A stretch of DNA of 64,000 nt from Austropuccinia psidii (Eukaryota; Basidiomycota; Pucciniomycetes; Pucciniales; Sphaerophragmiaceae): positions 20,792,132-20,856,131 of the forward strand of contig JALGQZ010000018.1 in assembly GCA_023105745.1 (NCBI GenBank), given 5' to 3'. Shown here one piece after another: positions 21,774 to 35,029 of the stretch. The notes beneath the pieces are model-generated. The model worked only from the letters and a program-made list of their open reading frames with translations, searched no databases and was not told the origin of the DNA. The first letter of the stretch is position 1. Every line of letters begins with the position of its first letter. The translations under genes were made by a program, and so were the position numbers.

Positions 21774-24700
21774 TCATTGATGAGACTGTTGAGTCCTCCT
21801 AGAGGCTCTGAATCTCCTTAAATGAAGGTTCCCATCTGGTATGGCATCCTCTGCCAACCATTTGTCTTTATCTGCTGTCTGGTTCTTGAATCTGACTAGG
21901 TATTGTCTTTGATCCTTCCCACTCAGTCTGATCTTCCTGGCCCTGATGATCTTACTCACAGGTCCAGGGGAGTCCTCCACTTCCACTATCTCTTGTGGTG
22001 TGGGGTTCTTTCTCCTTGATGGGAGTTTGTCCTCCTCTGTCTGGAAGTATGGTTTGACCAAACTTACTGGAAAGACTGGATGTTTCCTTGAAAAATCCTC
22101 AGTGAGTTTGACTTCAACTGCATTTCTTCCTATCAACTTAATGAGAGTAAAAGGTCCTACAAATGAGTCTCTCATCTTTTTAGGTCCTTTGAGATTGTTG
22201 AAGTTCAGTCTAGACACTAGCACCTGGTCCCCTTCCTTGAATTCAGGTTCCATATGTGATTTGTCCCACCTCTGCTTATTGTATTCTTTTGCCTCAGCTA
22301 TGCATTTGGCAGCTGTGTCACAGGCCCTCTTCCACATATCAGGGAAGTCTTTGGCTGTGGGATGGATGGTCAGAAGGTTTTTCTTCAAGTGATCCACAGG
22401 CACTAGGGGATTCCATCATTTCTCTACCAAGGCAGGTGTTTTTCCTGTGGTGGAGTGCTGACTTGTGTTATAAGCCAGTTGGACAGCTGGTAAGAGGGTA
22501 ACCCAATCATGGGTGTATCCGTCATGGTCCTTGTATTTCATGCCATAGGCACAGAATCTTCTGAGGATGTCCTCCATTGTTTGGATCATCCTTTCAGCTA
22601 GGCCATCTGTTTGTGGATGGTAAGCTGTGGAAAAAGCAAGTTTGGTACCAAGCATGTCATATAAGTTAGTCCAAAATTCAGATGTGAATTTTGGGTCCCT
22701 ATCACTAATGATGATCTTAGGGACTCCACAGGTAGATATGATGTTATTCCAAAACAACAGAGCAGTATCCATGGCTGTGTCTTCTTTATGGCATGGTAGA
22801 CACCTCATGCTCTTTCTGAACCTATCAACTGTGATCAAACAGGCATTATAGTTTTCTTTGCCCCCTGGGACAAGTCCTGTTACCCAGTCCATGTTGATGG
22901 TTTCCCATGGGTGTTTGGGTTCTTCTATGTGTTGAAGCAACCCATACTTCTTCCAATGTTTCCTATTTGCCTTTTGGCATCTTTCACAAGTGTTGATGTA
23001 TTCACTCAACTCTTGTTCCCACTTGGGCCACCAAGCTGTTCTTGCTACCCTCTCTTTGGTCCTGTCCTCACTCATGTGTCCCATATAGGGGCAGTCATGG
23101 CATTCTTGTAGGATCAATGAGATGTGGTCTCTGTCTACCACTGTGAGTGCACTTGTGTGCTTTTCTCTGTGGTAGAGCAGGCCATCTATAAGAAAAAACT
23201 TATTGTCCTTATAGGCCCTCAACCAGGGTTCTTCCAGCTGGGTTTCCAGTTCTGGGCTCCTGTACTTTTGTTGAAGGAGTTGGAGTAGTATGCTACACTG
23301 TTTGTGTTTGGCATAAGACTTCTGTACTGCACTGAAGAATTCATTGTGCAGTTCTGAGGAGCTTATTCCCAGTATGGGAGTTTCTGTCCCTTCTGAGTCA
23401 GTGTCTCCACTGTCAAGAGTACCACTTTCTGGTGCCCATTCAGATATTCTGAAGTTCTTCCTCCTATCTATTTCCATGAAATGGATAGGGATTTTTGCTG
23501 CAACTTCTGGGTCATAAGCTGGATTGCTTTTGACATTGTCCAGTGGCCATCTGCTGAGGCCATCTTCATTGATATGGCTTTTACCTTCCTTGTATATGAT
23601 GGTCATGTTCCCTCTATACTCCTGGATGGCTATTTGCCATCTCAGCATATGTCTATTTGTAGTCTTCATGTTTAGTAAAGACTTCAAGGCTGTTCAGTCT
23701 GTGTAGACTTCAAAGACTGCACCCTCCAAATAATAATGGAGTTCTTCTAGAGCCCAGACTAGACATAGACATTCAGTCTGGGTGGCCCCATACCTGGCTT
23801 CTGAATCTTTCAGCTGCCTTGAGATGTAGCAAATTACTCCTTCTCTTGGTTCACCATCCACAATTTGTCTTTGGTGAAGGGCTGCTCCTAGGCCTTGACT
23901 GCATGCTGCATCTATATATAACTTGAATGGTAGTTCAAAGTCAGGTAAGATGAGCACAGGTGCATTAGTGAGTTCATATTTGATCCTCTCATATGCATCC
24001 CTCCTTTCCTTGGTTATTTCAAAAACTACATCTTTTGAACATAACTTGTATAAACTACTAGTTATGTGGGCAAAACGTTTGATGTGGTTTCTATAGTAGC
24101 TAGCAAACCCAAGGAAAGATTGCATCTCTTTGATGTTTTTTGGTACTGGTTTTTGCAGTACTGCTGCTACTTTGTTCTGGTCAATTGCCAGACTAAGACC
24201 TGAGACTTTATGTCCTGGAGCTAGTAGCTCTTGTTGGCAAAAATTACACTTTTTAAGTGAGATTTTCAGATTGATGGGTATAAATTTACTTAGAACTCTG
24301 TCTATGTATTGTACATGGTCTTCCCATGTCTCTGAGTATATAGTGATATCATCAATATATACTACCATCCAGCCTTCTATTATTTTTTCTTGAAATATTG
24401 TGTCCATCATCCTTTGGAAGTGGGCTGGTGCATTTGTAATGCCAAATGGCATTCTGGTGTACTCATATATGCCCATATGGCATATTATTCTGAGTAATTT
24501 AATGGAGTTTGGTTTAACCCCATTTTGGCGGAAGCCTTTCATACAATCCATCTTGGTTATGTATTTGGCTTTGGCCAGCTTATCCAAGGCATGAGGTATC
24601 CTTGGTATAGGGTACCTCTCTGCTTTTGTGTAGTTATTCAGGGCTCTGAAGTCCCCACACAATCTAGACTTGCCATCATGCCAGGTGATTATGACTGGGG

Positions 24701-26792
24701 TGGTGATTTCCACTATTTCATTATGTCCAATCTTCCTGATGACATCCATATCCAGGAGTTCATTGATATGTTTCTCAATTTCTTTCCTGGTTTCCAGGCT
24801 TGCTGGATAAGGAGGTCTCCTCAGCATGGGTGGATAAGGTCTTACCACATCCAGATATAGTTCTATATCATGGCCTTTGATCTTGCCCAATGGTTCTTCA
24901 CCAATGGCAAATGCTGGTCTGTTCTTTCTCAGCATTTTCAGTAAACTTAGTTTTTGTTTACTGGTGAGGGTAGTGCTAACCTGTCCCTCTCTGAATTCCT
25001 TCAGAAGTTCTTCTAGTGGATCTTGGGAAGATATCTGGTATATGTCAAGTGAAAATTTCTTTTCCTTGTTAGTACCAATGGTGATGTGCCTATTCTTACT
25101 GTTGTAAATGTCTATGCCATACATCCTCTGGTAATCTGTTCCCAGTAAAAACCCTTGGATGTGGGCATCATTAAGCACTAAAAACTCTGGATTGAGTCTG
25201 ATATTACCCTTCCTGTGGGGTATAATTATCTCTTTGATAATTGTCCCAATGGAAGTCATCTTCCCTGATGCACTTTGAAAGTTCTTTGCCTTAGTGGGCA
25301 AGAGCTTTTTTTCCCAGTTTGGGAAGTGGGTATCCAGATAGTTTCTGGCCACTATGGAGCAGTGTGCTCCACTATCAATGATCAGTGGATGCTGAGCATT
25401 GTCAATACAAACAGTCATTTTTGTGGCTGTTCCATGTATATATGCCATTCCTTTGGTTGGTGTAACCAGGAATGTTTGTGAATCTTGTGTGTGTTTGCAC
25501 AAGTTCTTGTTAGGAGTGTCCTGTGGCATTCCTTCTTCCAACTGTATGTCCTGGATTTCCAGTGGGGTTTCCTCTCGGTATTCCACTAGAAATTCCTCTC
25601 TTGGGTCTTGCTCATCCTCAGATGGTTCTCTGATGGCATCACCCATGGAGTCTGATTCAGAATCCTCTGTTGGAGGTTCTTCCTCAGGGACTTTCTCTAT
25701 GGCATAGGCTTTCTTCTTTGCCTTTGGACAGTTGTTGGCATAGTGGTCTGTTGAACCACAATTGTGGCAAAAATTCTTCCTCTTAGCCACTTCTTCCACT
25801 CTTTCTCTGGGTTTGTCTTTAAGCTCTACCCTGAAAGATTGTTTCTCTTTTAAACTACTGCTCTTATATGGGGTGAATTTCCCTATATTTGTCCTTTTCC
25901 TTATGTCTTGTAAGGTGTTGGCAATGTCATCTAGAGTGCAATTTTTGTTGCATCTGCATTTTACTGGATGCTCTAGTTCTCCTGGTAGTTGTGTCAGAAG
26001 TTTGTGATTCCTCATTTGGATGTTCATCTGAGGATCAATGGCTTTAAGTCTTTTAGACTGTCTAAGACACCACTCATATGGATCTTTGTCCACAGAGTAT
26101 TTGTCATTCTCAAATGAAATGGTCTTTTGCCATATCCAAGTTCCATTACTGTACTTTTGGATGATTTGACTCTTCCACAATGGCCAGTGTCTTCTGCCAT
26201 GGATTTCTTTCATTTCTGTGTACCATATACTTGCATGACCTTTAAATGCAGTATTCAATCTAGCAGTAATCCAGTAGTCTGGTATGCTTGGTACATCAAT
26301 GAAGAGTCCACAAATATAATCTATGAGTTCCATATGATCATATTCTCCTGATCCAGAGAATTTGAGCCAGTTTGAGGCCTCAGGAAGCTGTTTCAAGGCT
26401 TCCTTCTCTGAATAAAACATGCCATCTCCATCCTGGTATTGTGATGGAGATCTTGACTTATTCATCAGCATGGCATCTGGTTTGATGTCATCTGGTTGAT
26501 ATGGATTCTCCATAGCTTGGCCTTGTGGTTGGGGCTTCAAGCTATGATAGGCATTAAACAATTTGTCAATGTCTTGATCCAGATACTCCCTGTCCCTTGT
26601 GCTGTGGTGTTGTTCTTCAAAAACTATATTCAGTCTTTTGTTGGTTTCTTCAGAGGCTTTGCTCAGTTGAGCATATCCCTCTTGAAGATTCTTAACTATT
26701 TGTTCCAAGGAGGCTTCAGTTTGTCTCATCCTCTCTTGGCTAGCTTTAATTTCTGCAAACTGCTTTGCAGATTGTTCAGCATATTGGGACAT
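21774..26792 (-). pseudogene. Gyp-A2 Gag-Pol polyprotein, near-intact, two in-frame UGA codons
   Basis: One reading frame of 1,673 codons. Domains: Gag with coiled-coil N-terminus; CCHC knuckle [14 protein letters not shown]; retropepsin [12 protein letters not shown] with CGDFRALN and YIDD; RNase H starting KLYIDAACSQGLGAAL; integrase with CERCQK zinc pair and NMDWVTG / ISDRDPKF / [11 protein letters not shown]; chromodomain with QYLVRFKNQ near the end. TGA at 23694-23696 (after FEVYTD, where Gyp-A1 has Cys) and TGA at 22416-22418 (after ALVEK, where Gyp-A1 has Gly) interrupt it; both are readily explained as point mutations. Without them it would be the complete autonomous Pol of the family. 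The first Met at 26792 is the start used here, but the frame is open upstream to 27086. Confidence 0.93.
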
Positions 26793-26908
26793 TTTTAACC
26801 ACAGTGTATCACTGTTGATGTTACTCTCAGATGTGACAATGTTATTTTCAGTCTGAGTGGGGGTAATGTTTCTATTACTAGGACTACTGATTCTAGAGTG
26901 GTTTACAA

Positions 26909-29430
26909 CTACTTCTGGTTCTTGTGTACTTCTTTTACCAAATCTAACAGCTTCTGGATCATGGGGTCTGACTCTTTCCTCCTCTGGTTGAAGGAGGCTT
27001 TGTTCTTGCCCTTGTTTCCCTGTCTTCTCCTGGAAGCTTCCTGGAATTGTGAAGAATGGTGACTCTTGGCCACTGATCTGCTGGTTTCAGAATGGCATGA
27101 AGCCACTGGAGAGCTTATTTGGCCTGCTACTTGTGAACCTGAAGGAATCTGAGTAGGCCTTGTCTGGGTTAACTGTTCTCCTATAGCTAGGATAGTGGCT
27201 TGATTCTCCCTTATCCTCTGTGCCCTTGCCTCCAGGAGTCTGTGCTTCCTGGCAGGATTCCAACCCTTGGTGATTACCATAAGGTCTTTGAAGTCTATCT
27301 CTTTGAGACAGATCTTCTGGCAACTTGATCCCCGTTCTGCCCTGTCAGCCTGTGACTCAAAACCAGAGCACAAGCATGACAGCCAAAATACCATAAACCA
27401 ATGGTATAACCAAAATACCACCAAAACATGGAGCTGAGCCAAATTAGCTCAAAAGGTATCAAAAGAAAGAGGAAACTCACCTCTTCCTGAAAATATAAGT
27501 CCCATCACCACAGGACAAGAAATAACAATATTATTCCTGCTCAAAGTTATTGCTGAGCATAAACCTTAATTTTCACCTCTCATCTAAAATCTAGAAGGAG
27601 AGGCTTAACCCCATCGAATGGGTGTTCAAAATGAAGCTCTAAGCCAGGGCTATCCAATGGTACCAGCCAAACTGAGCTAGCACCAGTATTACTTGAGTTA
27701 TGGTCAAATTCAGACCAAATAAGGGTGAACAAAACATTCACCTCTCATCTAACTTTTACAGTTTTAGTGTGAGATACCTAAAGTGGGGTTTTTTTGGAAA
27801 GAGCACAATCAGGGCTATCTGATGGTGCCATTCATTTCCTCATAACTCAACTACAACAGAAGTTATTGGCCAAACAAGCTTAATACAGCTTTTGACCAGA
27901 CCACGCCAATGTACTAAAATACTTGTACATGGGATAACTTTGTCATATTTAATGATAGCCATGTCAAGTTGGGTACCATTATGTAGAGCCCATACAGGCC
28001 TATTCAATGAACCAACCTTGAGCTTGATATCTCAAAAACTGACAGAGTTATGACCAGTTTAAGGTCAAAATCCCACCTGCTGTCAGATACAGCCTTACCA
28101 TGGGATAATATCTCATAACCATGAATATGAGGTGTCAAATAGACGAAGAAGCATGTTTTTACTTCAATACCTCATATGTCAGTCAATACTGGGGTCCCAT
28201 ACAGTTTCTGTACAGCATTCTACGCGTCATACACGTCAGAATCAGGCTGTGAGGTCCCCAGATGAAAATTTTCACCCTGTATTGGTGAAAACTGCCCAGA
28301 TGTGGTTTCAAAACCACATCTGAGCCCAATAAAGGGTATACAGGCTGTTTGCAAACCACAAGCCTGTCCTTGAGAGTGAAAAATCTTCACTTCCTCTACG
28401 TGGAAAGGTCTAGCAGCCTTTCCACCTCAATTTCAGGATAAAAGAAGGGCTTTTCACAGCCAAAAACCTTTCCTCATCCTGCTCTTGAATAACCTACGTA
28501 GTAAACTGTCAAAAACAGTTTTACTCTTGGTTAAATAATCAGGTATACTCTTAATTTAAAGTATTGTAGTCTTTATTATTGTAATCCAACCGGTAAAGCT
28601 GCACCCAGGGCTTTCAACAGCACTCACCACCACTTTATCTTTATAGTAAAGCCCTTTAAATCTTAAATTATATCATCTATTATCAATCTTATCATCTTTT
28701 AAAACCATTTTTACCGTGTCACTGTCATAGTTAAAGCTTGTAAATACTCATATACACCTTTATCATAGACTCAGCCTGACATTCCCAGTGAGTTGCTAGG
28801 TTGAACCTCTTCTTGTCCATGCTCCATTGAAATGAATCTTTGAGGAGTTGGTGGATCTGAAGAACTTGATCCATATCTTTCCAGTCCTCTGGTTTGAGGT
28901 TTCTGTTGAATTGGAGTGTGAATGGCAAGGTTGATATTATCTCCCTCATTGTTTTGCCATCCACCACTGTGTCCAAGGTGTCTTCTTTCAGGTCTTCTGG
29001 TTCTGGACAATCCTTCTCTGTCCTCTGGCTGGTTCCTTTGGAAGCCAAGGTCTCTGAGGTATGCAGGGGACATATAAGTGTTTGCAAGAAGTCAAAAACT
29101 TTATGTTCTTAGGGTATTTACCTTTGACTGTGCCTTGTACAAATTTGTTATCTGCTGATTTGGGTAGTTTGCCTTTGGAGGTTACAACTGGGTTAATAAT
29201 TGTAATCTTCCCTGTACAAGTGGTTAAGGTGGGTTTACCTTGTATTGAAACAGATCTGTGGTTTTCTACTCCTCTGAGTGACTATTGGTGATCACTTTTT
29301 TGCTGTAATGAGGCCATCACTAAGTCTCTTTCCCTTGCCCTTGCTGCCCTCTGATTCTGAGGGTGTCACTGGTATGTTGGCCTGTGACTGGGTCTCAAGT
29401 GGTATGAAATTTTCTTCCACTGAATCAAAC
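26909..29430 (-). pseudogene. Gyp-A2 ORF1, split by a solo LTR
   Basis: Second exon is 29053-28782 plus 27342-26909, separated by the inverse LTR. It keeps the 68-nt intron (29054-29121, donor GTAAATACC, acceptor TACCTCAG) and the intronic ATG at 29073 in the Gag frame. At the codon where Gyp-A1 ORF1 has TAA, this copy has TCA, so the C-terminal part (...TQIPSGSQ...HKNQK) is open. The first exon (about 29122-29430) has lost its frame through small indels relative to Gyp-A1. Product unknown; see the Gyp-A1 counterpart. Confidence 0.7.
27343..28781 (+). repeat. Solo LTR (A-subfamily) inserted inversely in Gyp-A2 ORF1
   Basis: TGTCAGCC to GCCTGACA, opposite to the host element. Flanks TGCCC (27338-27342) and TTCCC (28782-28786) form a target duplication with one mismatch. 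ORF1 text continues across it. Its interior matches the solo LTR in Gyp-A1 (4056-5486) more closely than the host LTRs. Confidence 0.92.
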
Positions 29431-30014
29431 AGGAAAAGGAGGACTTATGGCAGTTAAGACTTCTTAAAAGGCTGGTTTTGCACGTCTAAGAATGGCCTCT
29501 GGGCTTGTATATTATTACAATATGCCCTTGTATTATGACAATGTAATCGAATTACCAATTCCACGTCAAAAAATACAGCTTACTGATATGTGGTATACTG
29601 TTTGTATACCAATATCTCACAGAATACTTGTATTTAGCAAGTATAATCTGTCAAAGATGGTGTATTACAGGGTAATTGAGTTAACAATGTACCCAAACAT
29701 GCCTCAACTGTTGGTTTATCAGTATGAGCTGTCTCAAATCAATTAAGAATCAGGACTGTATTAGTGGCTTAAAGTGTTTTTATATACAAAACACGCCAAA
29801 AATACTGGTCTTGTGGTTATTAGCCACTTGACAAAATACTCTTTAAAATATGAGTATAATAAGAATTAAAAGAAATATATATATATGATATATATTTCAA
29901 AAGACAAAATGACGCCTAAAAAAAGATAAAACAGGTGTCAATAAATGATAAAAAGAGAAAAACCTTACTTGTAAAGGTCCAAAATAAGCTAAAAACACAG
30001 CCAGGCCGCCGAAA
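29431..30014 (-). other. Gyp-A2 leader
   Basis: Untranslated region between the 5' LTR and ORF1. The PBS position is mutated relative to A1 (CGGCGGCCTGGCTGTG on the minus strand). A GTAAGG donor-like motif follows about 30 nt further in, as in Gyp-A1. Confidence 0.5.
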
Positions 30015-31436
30015 TGTCAGGCTGAGTCTATATTGAAGTGGTAATAAGAGTATTTACAACTAGAATTATGACTGTGACACGTAGAAAATTAATTTAAAAT
30101 TAGAGTATTGGGTTTTAAAGATGATTTATAATATAATTAAGGGGTTCTACTATTGAATAATAGTGGTGGTGAGCACTATTGAGAACCCAGGGTGCAATCT
30201 TACCAGTTGGGTTACTATAATAAGAGTTACAATAATTAAATATATAATTATACCTGTTGATTACCCAAGAGTAAAACTGTTTTTGACAGTTTACTACGTA
30301 GGGTATTCAAGAGCAGGATGGGGAGACAATTCTGGCTGTGAAAAGCCTCCTTCTTATCCTGAAATGGGGTGGAAAGGGTGCTAGACCTTTCCACGTAGAG
30401 GAAGTGAAGATTTTTTCACTTTCTAGTACTTGCTTGTGGTTTGCAAACAGCCTGTATAGCCTGTATTGGGCTCAGATGTGGTTTTGAAACCACATCTGGG
30501 CGGTTTTCACCAATACAGGGTGAAAATTTTCATCTGGGGACCTCACAGCCTGATTCTGACATGTATGATGCGTAGAATTCTGTACAGAAACTGTATGGGA
30601 CCCCAGTATTGACTGACATATGAGGTATTGAAGTAAAAACATGCTTCTTTGTCTATTTGACACCTCATATTCATGGTTATGGGATATTATCCCATGGTAA
30701 GGCTGTATATGACAGCAGGTGGGATTTTGACCTTAAAACAGCCATAACTTTGTCAATTCTTGAGATATCAACCTCAAAATTGATTCAGTGTGTAGCCCTG
30801 TATGTTCTCTACACAATGGTACCTCATTTGATATGGGTATCATTAAATATGGCAAAGTTATCCCATGTACAAGAAGTTTGTACATTTGCGTGTCTTGGGC
30901 AAGAAGCTGTATTGAGCTTGTTTGCCCCATAACTTTTGTTCTAGTTGAGTTATGAGGAAATAGATGGCACCATCAGATAGCCCTGATTGTGCTCTTTCCA
31001 AAAATTCCCCACTTCAGGTATCCCACACTAAAACTGTAGAACTTAGATGAGAGGTGAATGTTTTGTTCACCCTTATTTGGCCTAAAATTGACCATAACTC
31101 CAGTAATATTGGTGCTAGCTCAGTTTGGCTGGTACCATTGGATAGCCCTGGCTTAGAGCTTCATTTTGAATACCCATTCGATGGGGTTAAGCCTCTCCTT
31201 CTAGATTTTAGATGAGAGGTGAAAATTAAGGTTTATGCTCAGCAATAACTTTGTTATTTCTTGTCCTATGGTGATGGGACTTATATTTTCAGAAAGAGGT
31301 GAGTTGCCTCTTTCTTTTGATACCTTTTGAGGGTATTTGGCTCAGCTCCATGTTTTGGTGGTATCTTGGCTATACCATTGGTTTATGGTATTTCGGCTGT
31401 CATGCTTGTGCTCTGGTTTTGAGTCACAGGCTGACA
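30015..31436 (-). repeat. 5' LTR of Gyp-A2
   Basis: TGTCAGGCTGAGTC to GGCTGACA, followed by the TSD copy AATCT. Very close to the LTR at 20323-21749. Palindrome and CATAAC/TAGCCCTG modules present. Confidence 0.95.
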
Positions 31437-32139
31437 AATCTTTCCAGTTTATTTTTTCTTTAATTCCTCATAATGTATTATACTTGTAATTTACATACGT
31501 AATTAAATTAATTTTCTACAGTACATAGCTGTAGTAACTGATAGCTCATATGTAAATCAAAGTTCACTTATGTAATACACATGCACATTTTGACATTTCA
31601 ATTGAAAATACTTCAATTTCTCATAGCTTCTAAACTACAAACCACACCTCAATTTTAACACAAAGATTTATTTTTAGCACCACATGTGGTGTGAATTAAT
31701 TTAAGGTTTTGAGGATTTACATATTTACATACAGAAAATACTAAAAACTTAATTTAAGCTTATTTAGAGTTGAGCTACAGAATTTTCACCCAGAGGTGAC
31801 CCCTACCTTATTTTTTATGAGTAATCCAATGGTAAAATACTTTTAATAATTTTATTAATTGGAAAAAAATACATAGTAATTTTAATTAAATTTTTTTCAA
31901 AAAATATTTTAATTTTGATATTCTTGGTGAAATTTTATTTTTACTTGATTTTTTCAAGTAAAAGTGTATTTTCACATTTTTAAATTTTAATGTCGTTTTA
32001 ATTTTTATCCTTTATATAAATTTTATATTTATATTTCAATATTTTCTTTAAATAAAAATAAGTTCATTTATTTATAATTATAACTGAATTTGGTTCTTTA
32101 TGGTCTTTTGGGTATATGAAAATACCTCTCAGGCTCACA
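31437..32139 (-). repeat. Solo LTR of family B, right part
   Basis: Continuation of the LTR begun at 19262, ending AGGCTCACA, then the TSD CCATC (32140-32144). It contains CACCACATGTGGTG near 31680 but only a single CAATTG where Gyp-B1 LTRs have a duplicated, longer palindrome. Confidence 0.9.
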
Positions 32140-32144
32140 CCATC

Positions 32145-32676
32145 TGTTAGTGTCCAGGGTAGCAATAAAAATTCATTACTAGAAGAGTTTGTGATTCAAA
32201 TGAAATCCAAAAAATTAATCTCTCAAATTTCATTAGGCATTAATAATTATTAAAAATTTATTTTTTGGTCACTGTCAATCAAAATGCTCAAAATTTCCCT
32301 GGTTTATTTTATTTGTGAATGTGATCTACCACTCTCAATAACTGAGTCACCATTGTTTTGAAAACTCCTACAGCTCTGAAACTAGGGTGGTTGGCAAGGC
32401 ACCTACTTGGGCTCCAACAATGGCACATGGGCGCCCATACCCTAACCTCTCCCCACCATCCCCACATTAGGTTTGGCGAGAGGGCACAGGTCATTCTGCA
32501 GATAAGATGGATTTTTCTGTTTTTTTCTCCACTTTGCTTGCACCCATTTTCTATTTCTTTCTTTTTTTTCTTTAATGCTTCAAAAAAAATCCTCTTTATT
32601 TTTTATCCTTGCTCCTTTATTCCTCATTGTTTCCAATTCTATTTCTCATTTCTCTTCCTTACTGGTCTCCTGACCT
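32145..32676. other. Unassigned sequence 5' of the hAT remnant
   Basis: AT-rich, then a locally GC-richer block at 32370-32480 (with ATGGGCGCCCATA) that could belong to a hAT terminal region. No terminal inverted repeat could be paired with sequence on the far side. Confidence 0.35.
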
Positions 32677-34897
32677 ATGAATGAAGTCCACACCTTGGGG
32701 AAAAATCCTTCACCTTATCATTGTCCTTCATGGACTGGTTTCTTGATGTCACAAGATTTTGCTCAAAAAAAAGCCCAGAAACGTAAAGAAAAATGTACAC
32801 ATTGCCAGAAGATATTTCCTCAAGAAAGACCTCACAATCTCCTGGCACATATCAAAGACAGCTGCCAATCTATTTCACTCACCCAGAAGTCCAATTACCT
32901 TCAATCTGTATTGAATAGCTCAATTCCATCTCACTCAGAAATTGAAGTCATGGACATCTATAATGATGTTGACTCAACAATTGCAAGTGGCTCACACTCA
33001 CAAACACTGTCTTTCAAAATTACCAAACCAAGCAAGAGGTTGCATTGAGAAGTTTCTTCTTCCGCCTCATATTTCCAACAAATTCCAAAAGAAAAGACAT
33101 CCCACTTACATGAACTACTACTCAAGGCCCTTATTACTTCAAACATCCCGTTTAGATTTGTCAAGAACCCCTTCTTCCAACAGTTCCAAGAGGAACTAGT
33201 GCAATCACCATTGAATTTACTTAATTTCTTTGAAATATCCAATACCATCCTACCCCAGATGCATGCAAAGCATGAGCTCTCACTCATGATATACTTGAAT
33301 CATCAACACAATCTTACTTTATCCCTGGATGGTTGGACTGATGTATCTGGAAATAGCATTTATGCCATGCTACTTTTATGTGGGCAATACTTCAAGAGAT
33401 TTTTAGAGATACTAGACCTCAACTGCATTTGACATACATACAATAGAATTCTCAAAGCCGTTAAAAAAGTAATGAAGGAAAGGAATATTATTCCTGGAAA
33501 GATTTCAGAAGTTGTTACTGATTCACCTTCAGTAATGGTAAGATTTCAGGTGTTTTTTTGATTGTTTCGTAAATATGCCACATCAAAATAATATTTTTCC
33601 CAATTTCTCAAACAGTCCCTCATTAAAAAAGAATTCCCCCACATACAGAAAATATTTTGTATATTACATATTCTCAATCTCATTGCCAAGAATATTGTAT
33701 CACACCCATTAATAGCCAGCACTGTCAAGAATAATCAATCACTTCTCAACTTCTTCAGTTCATCAATTTTTTGGAGAAAACAACTCCACCTCTGGGCCCA
33801 AGCAAACAATGTTCAAAATGGTTTGTCTAGCTTCTGTGGAACATGATGGTATTCCATGGCCAAGGTCTGCCTTGGTGTCCAACGCCATGGTGAAAGCTTC
33901 AAAAAGTGCCTATCAATGAGTAGCAATCCGTCAGTTGATACACTGACAATAAAAAAAGCAGTTGTAAACATCATACAAAATCGTGATCACTTTACTTCAA
34001 ATCAGGTCCTTGTTTCCTTACTCAAGCCAGTTACTGATAGTTTTGCATGACTAGAACAGGAAAAACCCTGCCTTTCAGATATCTGGAAGGAGCTCATAGC
34101 AATATATCTTGAAACCAAATTGATCAATGTTTATCAACAATATGAGCCATTCAAGAAGCACTGCATCAACATTTTACATCAGTGAGCAAGAGCTTTCAAT
34201 AATGTTTTGTACATTGTTGCCTTTTTCTTACATCCATTTTACTACAAGATAGCTGTTTCCTGAAAGCACTCCTTGGACGACATAACAATGATGATCCTGC
34301 AACTGGCCAAAGACTGGAAATTTCTACAGATTGATGCCAAAATTATATCAAATAAAGTCTTAAACTTTTATAATGGACATTATCCATGCAATACCATAAT
34401 TTCAGTTGGGCACTTTTTGTTTTTTATAGCTTTAAATGGGTTACTGACATTATGATTTCCTTTTAGGTAATAAATCAGATATCAGACTACTGGACTATTG
34501 GATGAAATTACCAGAAATCAAGGAATTGCAAGCCTTGAAGAAATTAGCAACAAAAGTGGGTGAGATTGTCCCACATGCAGCTGGTGTTGAGGGGCTATTT
34601 TTGATGATAGTGATTAAAACGAGATCACGAAATCCAATGCATCCATCGGTGCTGAAAATGATCAACCAAATAGAACTTGGAATTCTCCATTCTCAAACCT
34701 CTTGTAACAAGCAACAAACTTAAAGCTCAAAAAGGAGTGACCCCTTTAGTTCAGCCACTGAGTACAATCAGATGACTGGATATGATGTATTTGATACCAC
34801 TGGCGACCTGGAAGATTTTGAAGAAGGCATCTTTGGGATTGAGGAGGACCCTCTCCCTTCAAGGCAAGATGCCTTCATGGAAACCTTATTTGACTAA
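32677..34897 (+). pseudogene. Decayed hAT-family transposase
   Basis: Frames on the plus strand in the expected hAT order. BED-type zinc finger: CTHCQKIF...HIKDSC at 32795-32865. Central domain with LSLDGWTDVSGNSIYAMLL (about 33310-33375) and VVTDSPSVM (33510-33537). Then FFLHPFYYKI near 34220-34250. C-terminal dimerisation region: VGEIVPHAAGVEGLF at 34555-34600 with RNPMHPSVLKM. An acidic tail ends at TTLFD-stop near 34897. Several in-frame stops and possible lost introns break it. Transposition catalysis would need DDE residues that I cannot trace through the breaks. Confidence 0.75.
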
Positions 34898-35029
34898 AAA
34901 TATCTAACAATAAATAAAGCCTTACCCCTTTATATTATCCTGATGGATTAAATAACTTAGGTAAGCATTTTCTCTAACATTTTTCCTTTCACCCATTTGT
35001 CCAGCTGATAGTAAGGCATTATTAGGCTT

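Larger units (their letters stand above)
20323..31436 (-). mobile_element. Gyp-A2, full-length Ty3/gypsy chromovirus nested in a B solo LTR
   Basis: LTRs 20323-21749 and 30015-31436, target duplication AATCT (20318-20322 and 31437-31441). Same gene order as Gyp-A1. Gag-Pol is almost intact: one frame from 26792 to 21774 with two in-frame TGA codons. ORF1 is split by an inverse solo LTR (27343-28781). The two LTRs look nearly identical over their first 100 bp (about two differences), so this insertion appears younger than Gyp-A1. Confidence 0.95.

Noticed and set aside
22416..23696. UGA codons in Gyp-A2 as evidence for a reassigned genetic code
   Set aside because: The two positions are Cys and Gly codons in Gyp-A1, not one amino acid; TGA also ends ORF1 of Gyp-B1 exactly where Gag starts.
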